Source of the DNA: Opitutus sp. ER46
Lineage (GTDB): Bacteria > Verrucomicrobiota > Verrucomicrobiia > Opitutales > Opitutaceae
Reading direction: 5' to 3'
Length of the DNA stretch: 64,000 nt
Assembly (NCBI RefSeq): GCF_003054705.1
Contig: NZ_QAYX01000013.1
Span: forward strand, 1-64,000
The notes beneath the pieces were generated by a model, which was not told the DNA's origin, searched no databases, and worked only from the letters and a program-made list of their open reading frames with translations. Both the position numbers and the translations under genes were made by a program. Below, in pieces: positions 52,723 to 61,066 of the stretch (positions are counted from its first letter, which is position 1; each line of letters starts with the position of its first letter).

Positions 52723-53850
52723 TCAGCTGCTCCCGCCCACCACCAGCTCCGGCGCGATCCGCACCGTCCGCACCTTCCCTGACGCCAGGATCTCCCCTGC
52801 CGTCTCCCCGATCTTTTCGTAATCGATCCGCAGCGTCGAAATCCGCCGCTCCGTCACCAGGTCCGTGCCCATCCCGGACAACAGCCCCACCCGCACCGGA
52901 CACGCCAGCCCCGCCTGCTGCAGTGCCTCCCGCAGCAGCACGCTCATGTTGTCCTCCAGGCAAAACACCCCCACGCGCGCCCGCGTCGCCACCAGCCGCG
53001 CCACGAACCGTTCCCGTTCCACCGGCGTCGCCACCGACACCACGTTTCGCGCCGCGATCGGCTTTCCCAGCATCGCCGCCGCCGCCAGCGTCTCCCGCGT
53101 CTGCACGTCCACCGTCGCCGAATTCGCAAACGGCACCGCCAGCCAGATTTCCTCGTAGCCGCGCGCAAACAGGTGCCCGACCGCCAGCAGCGCGCCCACC
53201 CCGAAATCCGCGCTCACGCTCGACAGCCCCGCCACCGTCGTCGGCCGGCACGTGATCACCGCCGCGCCCAGCTGCGACAAGAACTCCCGCAACACGTCGT
53301 CCCGCCAGACTTCGTCCAGCAACACCCCACGGTACCGCCCCTCGTACCCGCGGCAAAACTCCGCCAGCGCCGCCCGCTGCTCCGCCGCGTCCGCATGCAC
53401 CGGCGGATGGGCCGTATCCGCATGCCGCACCAGCGTGTCGTTGTGCACGAACAGCATCGACGCCCGGTCCCGCGCAAAGGCCTGGCTGAACCCGCCCATC
53501 ACGCCCTGGTACACGCGGCTCCAGTTCTTCAACCGCCGCAGCAGGCACGCGTACGGCTCGTTCTCAAACACCCGCCGGCTCTCGTTCAGGAAGTAGCGGC
53601 CGTTGCTCCGGCGCCAGATCAGGCCCTCCGCGCTCAGCCGAATCAGCAGCCGGCACACGGTCGCGTTCGAGATGCCGAACCGCTGCCCGATCTCGCGCGT
53701 CGTCGGCAGCGGCCGGCTCAGGTCCCACGCCTTGGTCTCCACCAGCGTGCGCAGAACCCGCTCCAGCTCCACCCCGCCCTCCCCGGCCGGCAGCGTGGAG
53801 GCCGGGACCGGCCCCGCGGCCGGCCCCACTCGTTGCGACACCTCCGTCAT
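52723..53850 (-). CDS. GntR-type DNA-binding, LacI-like ligand-binding regulator
   Basis: A 375-residue regulator. An N-terminal winged helix of GntR type covers about residues 30-85 (LPTTREIGQRFGISNATVCRLLIRLSAEGLIWRRSNGRYFL). A periplasmic-binding-protein-like sensor of LacI/GalR type follows (about residues 95-375, ending ISTLRIDYEKIGETAGEILASG). Such hybrids bind a sugar or derivative. The ATG at 53850 overlaps the hexosaminidase stop (ATGA), so the regulator is translated with the enzyme, probably as its self-controlled regulator. A palindrome follows directly after the stop. Confidence 0.88.
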   Translation of the reverse strand: MTEVSQRVGPAAGPVPASTLPAGEGGVELERVLRTLVETKAWDLSRPLPTTREIGQRFGISNATVCRLLIRLSAEGLIWRRSNGRYFLNESRRVFENEPYACLLRRLKNWSRVYQGVMGGFSQAFARDRASMLFVHNDTLVRHADTAHPPVHADAAEQRAALAEFCRGYEGRYRGVLLDEVWRDDVLREFLSQLGAAVITCRPTTVAGLSSVSADFGVGALLAVGHLFARGYEEIWLAVPFANSATVDVQTRETLAAAAMLGKPIAARNVVSVATPVERERFVARLVATRARVGVFCLEDNMSVLLREALQQAGLACPVRVGLLSGMGTDLVTERRISTLRIDYEKIGETAGEILASGKVRTVRIAPELVVGGSS

Positions 53851-55988
53851 TTTTTCGGCGCCGGCGGCGTCGCCGCCTTCTCCACCTGGCGCCGCCAATC
53901 GGCCGCCGGGAGCGTCGGCCGCGCCGCGGCCTGCCCGGCCGCCGCGACCAGCAGCCGCACCGGCTTCACGATCGGCAGCGTCACGCCCAGCCGCGGGTCT
54001 CCCAACTTTACCAGCGCCGCCAGCTGCGCTTCGCTCCAGCCGGCCGCCGCGCCTTTGTCCAGCGCCGCCACCGCCTCGAGCCCGATCGCCGCCACCGCAT
54101 CCAGTTGTTCACCCAGCGTCGCCAGCTCGCGCACCCGGGGCGACGCCGGCGCGATCCGGCCGGCTGCCAGGTCCTGGCCGAGCTGACGCCAGCCGCCGAG
54201 CGCCTCGGTCAGCGCCGCGCGCGTCGTCGCCGCGTCGCCAAAAAGTACCGCCTCCACGTCCGCCGCGAACCGCCGGCCCGCCGCGCTGTCCGCCCGCGTG
54301 CAATCCGCGAAACCGGTCAGCGGCGTGGCCTGCGTCACCGTGGGGTTCTGTTTGAATCGCACGCCCAGCGTGCCCGCCTCGAAAAGATCCGCCGCCTCGC
54401 GCACCCGCCGCGCGTCCGCCATGCTCACGCCGTCGCCGAAGCGGCGCAGCATCATGTCCCGGTTCATCTCGTGCCGCAGGCCCTGCTCATCCAGCCGCGC
54501 GTTCATCAGCGCCAGCCGGCGGTACATGTCCGGCACGTCGTTCACCTCCCGCGGCGACCACAGCCGCTCCGCCACCACCGCCGCCCGCGGCCAGATGCGC
54601 GAGTCCACCGTCTCCTCCGTCACCCACTCCGCCCACATGCAGGCCTCGCCGCCCAGCACGCGCGCCTGCTGCTCCGGCGTCAGCTTCGTGTTCGCCGGCA
54701 CCGGGTCGTTGGCGTACATCGTCGCCGCCGGCAGCTGGTGATCGAGATAGAAGCCGCGCGACAGCACCGCGCCGAAACCCATCCGCGTCGCGTCGACCAG
54801 CCCGGTCGCGCCCATCCAATAGTGCACCACCGTGCCCGCCGGCAGGTTCGGGTGCAGGATTTCATTCCACCCCATCATCTTCTTGCCGAGGCCCGACACG
54901 ATCACCTGCAGCTTGCGGTTGAAATACGCGTGCAGGCCCGGGTTGTCCTTCAGGTTGTTCGCCCGGATGAACTCCTGGATCTTCGCGTTCGCCTTCCAGT
55001 GCTTCCCGTTGTTCTCGTCGCCGCCGATGTGGATGTACTCGTCGGGGAACAGCGTCGCCATCTCCGCGAAGAATTTTTGGAGCATCGGATACAACTCCTC
55101 GTTGGTCGGATCGAGCACCGGATCGTGCACCCCCGGCCGGCGGTTGATCTGGTACGGCCCGGGCGCGCTCGCGAATTCCGGATACGCCACGACCCAGGTC
55201 GTCGCGTGGCCGGGCACGTCAAACTCCGGCATCACGCGAATGCCCCGCGCCGCCGCGTACGCCACGATGTCCCGGATTTGCTCCTGCGTGTAATACAGTC
55301 CGTCCGAGCCCAGCTCGTGCAGCTTCGGGAACGCCTTGCTCTCGATCCGGAAGCCCTGGTCCTCCGTCAGGTGAAAGTGCAGCACGTTCAACTTCGCCAG
55401 CGCCATGCCGTCGATGTTGCGCTTGATCACCTCGACCGGCAGCCAGTGCCGGCACGGGTCCATCAGCAGCCCGCGCCACGCGAACCGCGGCGCATCCTTG
55501 ATCTCCGCCGTCGGTAGCATCCAACCTGTCGCGTCGGCCTGCAGCATCTGCGTCAGCGTCGCCAGTCCGCGCAGCGCGCCCGTCGTCGTGGGTGCCCGCA
55601 GCACCGCTTGGTCGGCCGTGACGTCCAGCGTATAGGTTTCATCCTCCCCGACCTTTGGCACCACCGGCGCCAGCGCCTGGCACTCGATCACCAGCGTGGG
55701 TTTCACGCCGGCCGCCGGCGCCGCATACGCGGCTTCGCTCCGCGCCAAGGTCAGGCCCGTGCGCAGCTCCCAGAGCCGGCGCATCCGGTCCAACGCGCCG
55801 CGCACCCGGCCGTCGTCCGCCCCCTGCACCACCGCGGTGAAGCTCGGGTCAAACGCCAGCCGCCCGCCGGTCCAGCGCGCCTGCGCCGGCGCCGGCATGA
55901 CATTGCCCGCCGGGGTGGATGCCGGTTCGGCCAGGAGGGCGCCGGCGGAAAGGGTGAGGACAATCGATAGGGCTGCGATGGATTTCAT
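53847..55988 (-). CDS. Beta-N-acetylhexosaminidase (GH20)
   Basis: A 713-residue exported enzyme with signal peptide (IAALSIVLTLSAGALLAE), an N-terminal alpha/beta domain, and the GH20 barrel (about residues 165-500). The catalytic Asp324-Glu325 pair lies in YIHIGGDENNGKHW, and active-site segments include FAWRGLLMDPCRHWLP, LNVLHFHLTEDQGFR and VMPEFDVPGH. It splits terminal N-acetylglucosamine or N-acetylgalactosamine, using the substrate acetamido group as nucleophile. A helical tail of about 150 residues follows. It is translationally coupled to the GntR/LacI regulator downstream. Confidence 0.95.
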   Translation of the reverse strand: MKSIAALSIVLTLSAGALLAEPASTPAGNVMPAPAQARWTGGRLAFDPSFTAVVQGADDGRVRGALDRMRRLWELRTGLTLARSEAAYAAPAAGVKPTLVIECQALAPVVPKVGEDETYTLDVTADQAVLRAPTTTGALRGLATLTQMLQADATGWMLPTAEIKDAPRFAWRGLLMDPCRHWLPVEVIKRNIDGMALAKLNVLHFHLTEDQGFRIESKAFPKLHELGSDGLYYTQEQIRDIVAYAAARGIRVMPEFDVPGHATTWVVAYPEFASAPGPYQINRRPGVHDPVLDPTNEELYPMLQKFFAEMATLFPDEYIHIGGDENNGKHWKANAKIQEFIRANNLKDNPGLHAYFNRKLQVIVSGLGKKMMGWNEILHPNLPAGTVVHYWMGATGLVDATRMGFGAVLSRGFYLDHQLPAATMYANDPVPANTKLTPEQQARVLGGEACMWAEWVTEETVDSRIWPRAAVVAERLWSPREVNDVPDMYRRLALMNARLDEQGLRHEMNRDMMLRRFGDGVSMADARRVREAADLFEAGTLGVRFKQNPTVTQATPLTGFADCTRADSAAGRRFAADVEAVLFGDAATTRAALTEALGGWRQLGQDLAAGRIAPASPRVRELATLGEQLDAVAAIGLEAVAALDKGAAAGWSEAQLAALVKLGDPRLGVTLPIVKPVRLLVAAAGQAAARPTLPAADWRRQVEKAATPPAPKK

Positions 55989-56159
55989 GGGGTTGATAAA
56001 GCCGCCTCGCCTGCGAGGCGGGACAGAGGTTTCTGCGGCCGCACGCGCCCCGGGCCAGCCCGGTATTTATTCACGTTCCGCCGCGCCGAAAACATGCCCC
56101 GCACGCAAGCCGCCGCAGCCGACTCGTGCAACAGCAAAACCAGCCGTTACATAATTTTC

Positions 56160-56345
56160 CTATCCGTTACACCCGTTTTCGCCCCGCCAGTTTGGCTGCG
56201 CGAAAACTGAAGAAGGGGCCGCCCGGCGGCTTCGCGCCGAACCTTGGCTCCTTGCGCCCCATCACCATAGACCCGCCGCCCACGACGCCACGACCGCCGC
56301 GCCCCCCGCCACCTCCTGCGCGACCGCCTTGGATTCAGTACCCAT
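56160..56345. repeat. CGTTTTCGC...GCGAAAACTG palindrome and flanking C-rich spacer
   Basis: GTTTTCGC (56,175-56,182) and GCGAAAAC (56,200-56,207) form a looser copy of the CAGTTTTCGC family. Together with the next two entries it fills the 950-base gap 55,989-56,942, which has no gene. Confidence 0.6.
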
Positions 56346-56348
56346 ATC

Positions 56349-56585
56349 CTGCCTTGATCCGAGTAATCTGAGGTAAAAACAACGATCCTTTATATACCTC
56401 TGATTGCTCAGATCCGAACCGGATATGTCTCAACAGGAGACAACAGAGGCAAGGGAGGATCTGTGGCATTCGAACCCCACCACCTTCAACTCGGCGCCTC
56501 CGGCGCCGAAGCCTCTGCGCTCTCTGCTACCTCCTGTAGAACCGCCTTGTGTATATTATCGTGCCTTTTGGCGCCTCTTTGTGGC
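56349..56585. repeat. Composite repeat element, copy A (about 240 bp)
   Basis: Begins CTGCCTTGATCCGAG and runs through an inner inverted repeat (GATCCGAGTAATCTGAG against CTCTGATTGCTCAGATC), GATCCGAACCGGATATG, CAACAGAGGCAAGGGAGGATC, GGCGCCTCCGGCGCC and GTGCCTTTTGGCGCCTC. It is highly similar over its whole length to copy B at 59,868-60,112. It has no coding potential. Confidence 0.85.
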
Positions 56586-56589
56586 GAAA

Positions 56590-56942
56590 CAATCAGGCTA
56601 TAGGCGATAAGCGGTAGGCGATAGGCTCCGAGCCGAGAATCTCGGGTAGAAGAGCAGGCGTCTGGGAAACAGCGCTCTCGCGTTTTCGCAGGGCGCGAAA
56701 ATGCGAGAAGGTGGGGCTGCCTCCGGCGCCGCCGGCGCCGGGGATGAACCCCCACTTACTCTATTTTTCGCGCCGCCGAAAAATAAAGTTTCGTGCCTTT
56801 TGGCGCCTCTTCGTGGCCAACCCTGCCTTGGCGTATATTCGTGCCCGTTCCTGGTTACCAATGGCTATAGGTACAATTCGCGGTTACCATATATACTCGA
56901 CCGCCCCATTCTTTCATTTTTGCCAGCGGCAAAAACGAAAGC
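56590..56942. repeat. GGCTATAGGCGATAAGC words and 3'-end palindromes
   Basis: GGCTATAGGCGATAAGCGGTAGGCGATAGGC words (56,594-56,625); GCGTTTTCGCAGGGCGCGAAAATGC; GCGCCGCCGGCGCCG; ACTCTATTTTTCGCG (56,758-56,772) with a near-complement at 56,776-56,790; and CTTTCATTTTTGCC (56,911-56,924) with GGCAAAAACGAAAG (56,928-56,941), which ends at the M48 gene stop. Confidence 0.8.
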
Positions 56943-58376
56943 CTACTTCGCCACGGGCGGAGACAGCAGCACCGGCGGAGCATCATCTTCGTCCAACGTA
57001 AACACGACCGGCACCTGCATGTGCACCGCCACCGCGCGGTAGTCTCGCCGTCCCGGACTGAACTTCCAGGTTTGCACCGCCGCGAGCGCCGGCTCGTTGA
57101 ACGCGCGATTGGTCGACCGAATGACAAACGCGTTCTTCACGTCGCCGTCGGCATCCACCACAAAGTCGACCAGCACTTCTCCCGTTTCGCCCTTCACGCG
57201 TAGGGACAGCGGATACACTGGCTCGGTCCGGAAGAGCGCCACGGGCTGGCAGTTCCGCTCGAGCCCCGTGCTCACGCTCGCGCGCTTGCCTTTGCTTGTG
57301 GCCGCCCTCGCGTCGCTGTCCGCCTTCGCCTGCGGCGGTGCCGCCACGAGCCGCTGCCGTTCCTCCGCGGTGAGCACGCCGAAGCGCGCGATCCGCTCCT
57401 CCGTCGCCGGATGCGTGCTGAGGTACGAAAACGCCGCCTCCGCGGGCGCGCGATTGCCCAGCTTCACCAAGAGCGAACTGAACGCCTTGGTCGGGATTCG
57501 CCGCTCCCGCAGGAGATCGTACGCGAACGCGTCCGCCTCCCGCTCGAGGTCACGCGAATATCCGTTCTGCAGCAGTGCCACCGGAAGCGACGTCGTAAAC
57601 GCCCCCAGCGCGGAGAGGTCACCGGTCGCGGCACTCACGATCAGCAGCGCGAAGGAATTGCGCAGCACGCTCTGGATCCCGTGGCGCAGGCGGAGATGCC
57701 CAAGTTCGTGCGCCAGCAACGCCGCTAGCTCGTCGTCCGTGAGCGACAGCTCGAGCAGCTCTTGGTTGAGCACGATCACGTTGCCCGGCAGCGCGAACGC
57801 ATTGGGCGACTGGGTAAACCGCCAGAACTCGATCGTGGGTCGCGGCGTCGTTCTCCCATCCGGCTGAATCCGGATGAGCTGCCGCTCCACCCGCGCCCGC
57901 TCCGCGAGGTCGGGCGCGAACGGCGTGAAGTACTGCGCGAGCGTGGCCTTCGCCGCGGCTCCCGCCCGCACCTCGATCGCCGGCGGCACACGCCCGGCGA
58001 TGCTGCGGGCCAGCCGCGGCGGCACCCAGAAAAAGGAGGCGACCAGCAGCGCCACGAGCACGACGCACGCCACCGTCGCCACCCCATGGTGCGACTCGAG
58101 CGCATGCACGACTGCCGCAAACCGGCCCCGCCGCTGCGTCACCAGCAGCGCGTCAATCGCGCCGTTGTCCGCCGTTTCCACGACCGCCCCGCCCGGCAGG
58201 TAGATGAAACGCGGGATGTTCGCGAGCCGGTCGCTCACCCGCAGCTCCGCCAGCGGCACGACCCGCTCGCCCTGCGCCCACCTGATCTGCAGCCTCCCCT
58301 CGCCCTCCACCGCCAGCGTCGCCGGCCATGGGGTGAGGTCCTCGCCCGTGCAATAGCTGCCGGTCGTGGTCATCAT
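56943..58376 (-). CDS. M48 metallopeptidase fused to a TonB C-terminal-like domain
   Basis: A 477-residue protein. A cytoplasmic N-terminal stretch with a YLPGGAVVET beta segment is followed by one or two helices (VACVVLVALLVASFFW). The M48 peptidase domain has HELGH (His223, Glu224, His227) and the third zinc ligand in READAFAYD. After a linker, a TonB-C-like domain (GEVLVDFVVDADGDVKNAFVI ... AVQTWKFSPGRRDY) occupies about residues 385-460. M48 enzymes act in membrane-protein or outer-membrane quality control. Its start overlaps the DUF898 gene (ATGA). The TonB-C domain resembles the units in the 38.8-kb protein. Confidence 0.88.
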   Translation of the reverse strand: MMTTTGSYCTGEDLTPWPATLAVEGEGRLQIRWAQGERVVPLAELRVSDRLANIPRFIYLPGGAVVETADNGAIDALLVTQRRGRFAAVVHALESHHGVATVACVVLVALLVASFFWVPPRLARSIAGRVPPAIEVRAGAAAKATLAQYFTPFAPDLAERARVERQLIRIQPDGRTTPRPTIEFWRFTQSPNAFALPGNVIVLNQELLELSLTDDELAALLAHELGHLRLRHGIQSVLRNSFALLIVSAATGDLSALGAFTTSLPVALLQNGYSRDLEREADAFAYDLLRERRIPTKAFSSLLVKLGNRAPAEAAFSYLSTHPATEERIARFGVLTAEERQRLVAAPPQAKADSDARAATSKGKRASVSTGLERNCQPVALFRTEPVYPLSLRVKGETGEVLVDFVVDADGDVKNAFVIRSTNRAFNEPALAAVQTWKFSPGRRDYRAVAVHMQVPVVFTLDEDDAPPVLLSPPVAK

Positions 58377-59500
58377 AGCCCAAAATCGAGTCCGATCACC
58401 TCGGCTGCCGAATCACCCGTGGCACTCCCCGGTCCGGCCTCCAGCCGGCGGATCGAGTCGATCGCCCCCGCGGGCACCAGGCTGAGGCACTGCGCCGTGT
58501 AGCGGCAGGTCCGGATCACCGCCCAGGGATAAAGGAGCCCGCAGGAGCCGATCGTCGCAAAGAGGTTCGTGAACTGCAGGCCCAACCACCGCCCAAAGTC
58601 CATCCGCGCAACAAACCGATGCTCGTCCAGGCGCGTGTTGCCCCAGAAATGATTGAAGAGCATCGCGTGAACGAGGTGCCGCGCAGTGAAGAAACCGATC
58701 AGGTAGCAAATCAAGAACGGGATGAGCTGCGGCAGTGTCGGCGGTTTCCCGCCCGCGCCAACCGCCATCGCGCCGGTGATCAGCCCGCCGATGAAAACGC
58801 AGCCCACCATCACGCCCGCGCTCGCGAGATACGCCGTGTAGAACGGCCGGCGCCGCAGCTCGAACCGGAAGTAGGCGTCCCCCAGCCGGTGCTGGCCCAC
58901 GACGTAGCGCCGTTTCTGCCGCACCCAGGCCGGGTAATACAGCCCGAGCGACAGCACGCACAGCACCGGTCCCACGAGATACACCGCCGCCGCGGGCGAC
59001 AGCGCGGCATGAAACCGGAAGCGCAGCCCGCGATACACCGTGTTGTGCGCATTGAACGCCAGCGAGCGCACCACGATCCACGGGAGCATCACCACGCCCA
59101 GGAGGATCACACCCCAGCGCACCGGCGGATACACCACGCCAAACAGGCTGTAGCCGAGGAAGAAGACCGCCATGATCGCGTGCCCGATCAGCAGGCGCCG
59201 CGGGTCCGCCCGGTAATCAAAGCGATGCCCCAGCAGCTCCGTCGCCCCCCGCAGGTACCGCCGCTTCCGCACCTTCGCCCACGGCAAGAAGACGCCGCAC
59301 GTAAGCAGGGTCAGCAGCGCATTCACGATCCAGATGCGGAAGTACTCGCTCGCGCGGCCGTGAAAGATGAACGGCTCCTCTCGCGGACCGGCGGGCGCCG
59401 CCGGCAGCACGGGCGGCACCGCGGCCGGCCCCACCTCCGCCGCCGGCGGCGGCGCCGCGGTTGCCGTGGGGTCAGGTGAACAAGCGCCAGGGAAATCCAT
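58373..59500 (-). CDS. DUF898 (YjgN-like) membrane protein
   Basis: A 375-residue protein. A Pro/Ala-rich N-terminus is followed by the DUF898 membrane region (FHGRASEYFRIWIVNALLTLLTCGVFLPWAKVRKRRYL...), in which pairs of helices alternate with basic 'W-x-K-x-R-x-x-R-Y' loops, repeated near residues 90, 230 and 325. Genes for DUF898 and M48 peptidases are often paired. Here the stop of this gene and the start of the M48 gene overlap, which implies a joint complex at the inner membrane. The ATG at 59500 is chosen over an upstream non-ATG start. Function is unknown. Confidence 0.85.
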   Translation of the reverse strand: MDFPGACSPDPTATAAPPPAAEVGPAAVPPVLPAAPAGPREEPFIFHGRASEYFRIWIVNALLTLLTCGVFLPWAKVRKRRYLRGATELLGHRFDYRADPRRLLIGHAIMAVFFLGYSLFGVVYPPVRWGVILLGVVMLPWIVVRSLAFNAHNTVYRGLRFRFHAALSPAAAVYLVGPVLCVLSLGLYYPAWVRQKRRYVVGQHRLGDAYFRFELRRRPFYTAYLASAGVMVGCVFIGGLITGAMAVGAGGKPPTLPQLIPFLICYLIGFFTARHLVHAMLFNHFWGNTRLDEHRFVARMDFGRWLGLQFTNLFATIGSCGLLYPWAVIRTCRYTAQCLSLVPAGAIDSIRRLEAGPGSATGDSAAEVIGLDFGL

Positions 59501-59569
59501 GGGGGCCAGAAGAGACGCGGTTCTGCCGCCCCTCCGCTCCGCACTCAAGAAAGATTACCGCCGCCAACC

Positions 59570-59866
59570 CGGCCGGCATCCAGCCTTGATCCGAGTAATC
59601 TGAGATAAAACCACGACTCTGTGTTTGCGGAGTTTGAGCCGGAGGTTGGCCACCAAAAGGCACGAGGAGGCACGATAAGGTTCTCGCTGTCGCGATCACC
59701 TAAGTGGGCGCCGGTTCCCGGACCCCACTTACTTTAGTTTTCGCGCCGCCGAAAACTAAAGTTTCTACCGGATCTCGCTGAGGACGCAGAGAGATCGATC
59801 AGGGGGCCTGAACCTTAGCACCTTAAGCCTTATAACCCTCAACTCGGCGCCGCCGGCGCCGATCAT
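59570..59866. repeat. Partial composite repeats and palindromes
   Basis: A partial copy of the composite element (CCTTGATCCGAGTAATCTGAG, 59,583 on) is followed by 'GTTCTCGCTGTCGCGATCACC', a perfect 13-bp-arm palindrome ACTTTAGTTTTCG (59,731-59,743) / 59,750-59,762, CGCAGAGAGATCGATC words, and GGCGCCGCCGGCGCC. No gene is present in 59,501-60,268. Confidence 0.75.
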
Positions 59867-59867
59867 C

Positions 59868-60112
59868 CTGCCTTGATCCGAGGAATCTGAGGTTAAAACA
59901 ACGATTCTATATTCAATCTCTGATTACTCAGATCCGAACCGGATATGGCTCTACAAGAGGCAACAGAGGCAAGGGAGGATCTGTGGCATTCGAACCCTAC
60001 CACGTTCAACTCGGCGCCTCCGGCGCCGAAACCTCTGCGCTCCCTGCTACCTCCTGTAGAACTGCCTTGTGTATTTTATCGTGCCTTTTGGCGCCTCTTT
60101 GTGGCCAACATC
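59868..60112. repeat. Composite repeat element, copy B (about 240 bp)
   Basis: Nearly identical along its length to copy A (56,349-56,585), with scattered substitutions, including the inner inverted repeat, GATCCGAACCGGATATG, AGAGGCAAGGGAGGATC, GGCGCCTCCGGCGCC and GTGCCTTTTGGCGCCTC. The differences are spread evenly, so neither copy is a very recent duplicate. Confidence 0.85.
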
Positions 60113-60123
60113 ATGTCTTGTCC

Positions 60124-60300
60124 CATCCTGTATTGATCAGAGCAATCTGAGGCTAAACCATCGATCCTGTATTAACCACAGATGTCTCAGATCCGAACCG
60201 GATATGACCTTACAGAAGTTCGCCGAGGGCGCAGAGGATCCAATCCAGAGACTTCGAACCTTGGCACTTTAAACCTTATCACCTTCACCCGGCGCCATCG
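60124..60300. repeat. Composite repeat element, divergent copy C
   Basis: Shares GATCAGAGCAATCTGAGGCTAAA, TCTCAGATCCGAACCGGATATGACC and CGCAGAGGATC words with copies A and B, then ends in GGCGCCATCGGCGCC (60,292-60,306). The tail overlaps the 3' end of the acyltransferase gene. Confidence 0.75.
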
Positions 60301-61066
60301 GCGCCGCGCCGCCGCGGAGCGCCCGCTCCACGTACCGCGTCAGCGCCTCCGGGCCCGAGCCCACCCGCACCCCGCGGCCAGCCTCCCAATAAGTTCCCGC
60401 CGCATCCGGCGCCAGCCGCGGCCCCAGCTCCACCACGTACTCAAACGGCACCCGTGGCAGCCGCCAGAACGGACACCCCTTCGTCAGCGCCTCCGAGTTC
60501 GTCCGGATCCGCACCACCTGGATCGGCGCGCGCACCCGCTCCGCGATCACTGCAAACCCCGGCCTCAGCGGCCCGAGCACCTGCCCCGCCGGCGTCCGCG
60601 TGCCCTCCGGAAAAACCACCAGCGTGTGCCCCGCGGCCACCTTCGCGATCGCCGCCCGCACCGTGTCCACCCCGCCGCTCGAAAACAGATACCCCGAGCG
60701 CAGCCCGCACGCGCCGATGATCGCCAGCCGCCCCGAGCCCGGCCGGAAAATGCACACCGCCTCCGGCTGCGGCTCCAGCAGCGCAACGCTGTCCAGCAGA
60801 CACCGATGGTTCGCCACCACCACCGTCCCGGCCGGCACCGCCGCCAGCGCCTCCCGCCCGCGCAGCCGACACACCCCGGTCACGCGCAGCAGCCAGAAAT
60901 ACGCCCGCACCGCCCGACACAACCCGTGCCGGAACCACCGCTCCGTCCGCGGCGTCGCCGGCCCCGCGCCAAGCACGAGGTAAACGAGGTTCAGCGCCAG
61001 CCCGCCCACCGCGAACACCAGCAGGCACGCGTAATACCACCCGGCCCAGTAGACGCGCCCGATCAT
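60269..61066 (-). CDS. 1-acyl-sn-glycerol-3-phosphate acyltransferase-type enzyme (PlsC domain)
   Basis: A 265-residue membrane-bound acyltransferase with one or two N-terminal helices (YACLLVFAVGGLALNLVYLVL). The HX4D motif lies in VANHRCLLDS, the second block in SGGVDTVRAAI, and the third motif is VVFPEGTRT. It moves an acyl group from acyl carrier protein or CoA to a lipid or other acceptor. The ATG at 61066 overlaps the stop of the radical SAM gene. Its last residues (APMAPGEGDKV) and stop are encoded within a composite repeat. Neighbours suggest a specialised lipid pathway. Confidence 0.87.
   Translation of the reverse strand: MIGRVYWAGWYYACLLVFAVGGLALNLVYLVLGAGPATPRTERWFRHGLCRAVRAYFWLLRVTGVCRLRGREALAAVPAGTVVVANHRCLLDSVALLEPQPEAVCIFRPGSGRLAIIGACGLRSGYLFSSGGVDTVRAAIAKVAAGHTLVVFPEGTRTPAGQVLGPLRPGFAVIAERVRAPIQVVRIRTNSEALTKGCPFWRLPRVPFEYVVELGPRLAPDAAGTYWEAGRGVRVGSGPEALTRYVERALRGGAAPMAPGEGDKV

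Noticed and set aside
56126-56860. Several 60-110-residue frames in the 56-57 kb spacer
   Set aside because: They run through palindromes and repeat words, have no conserved motifs and overlap one another in different frames.
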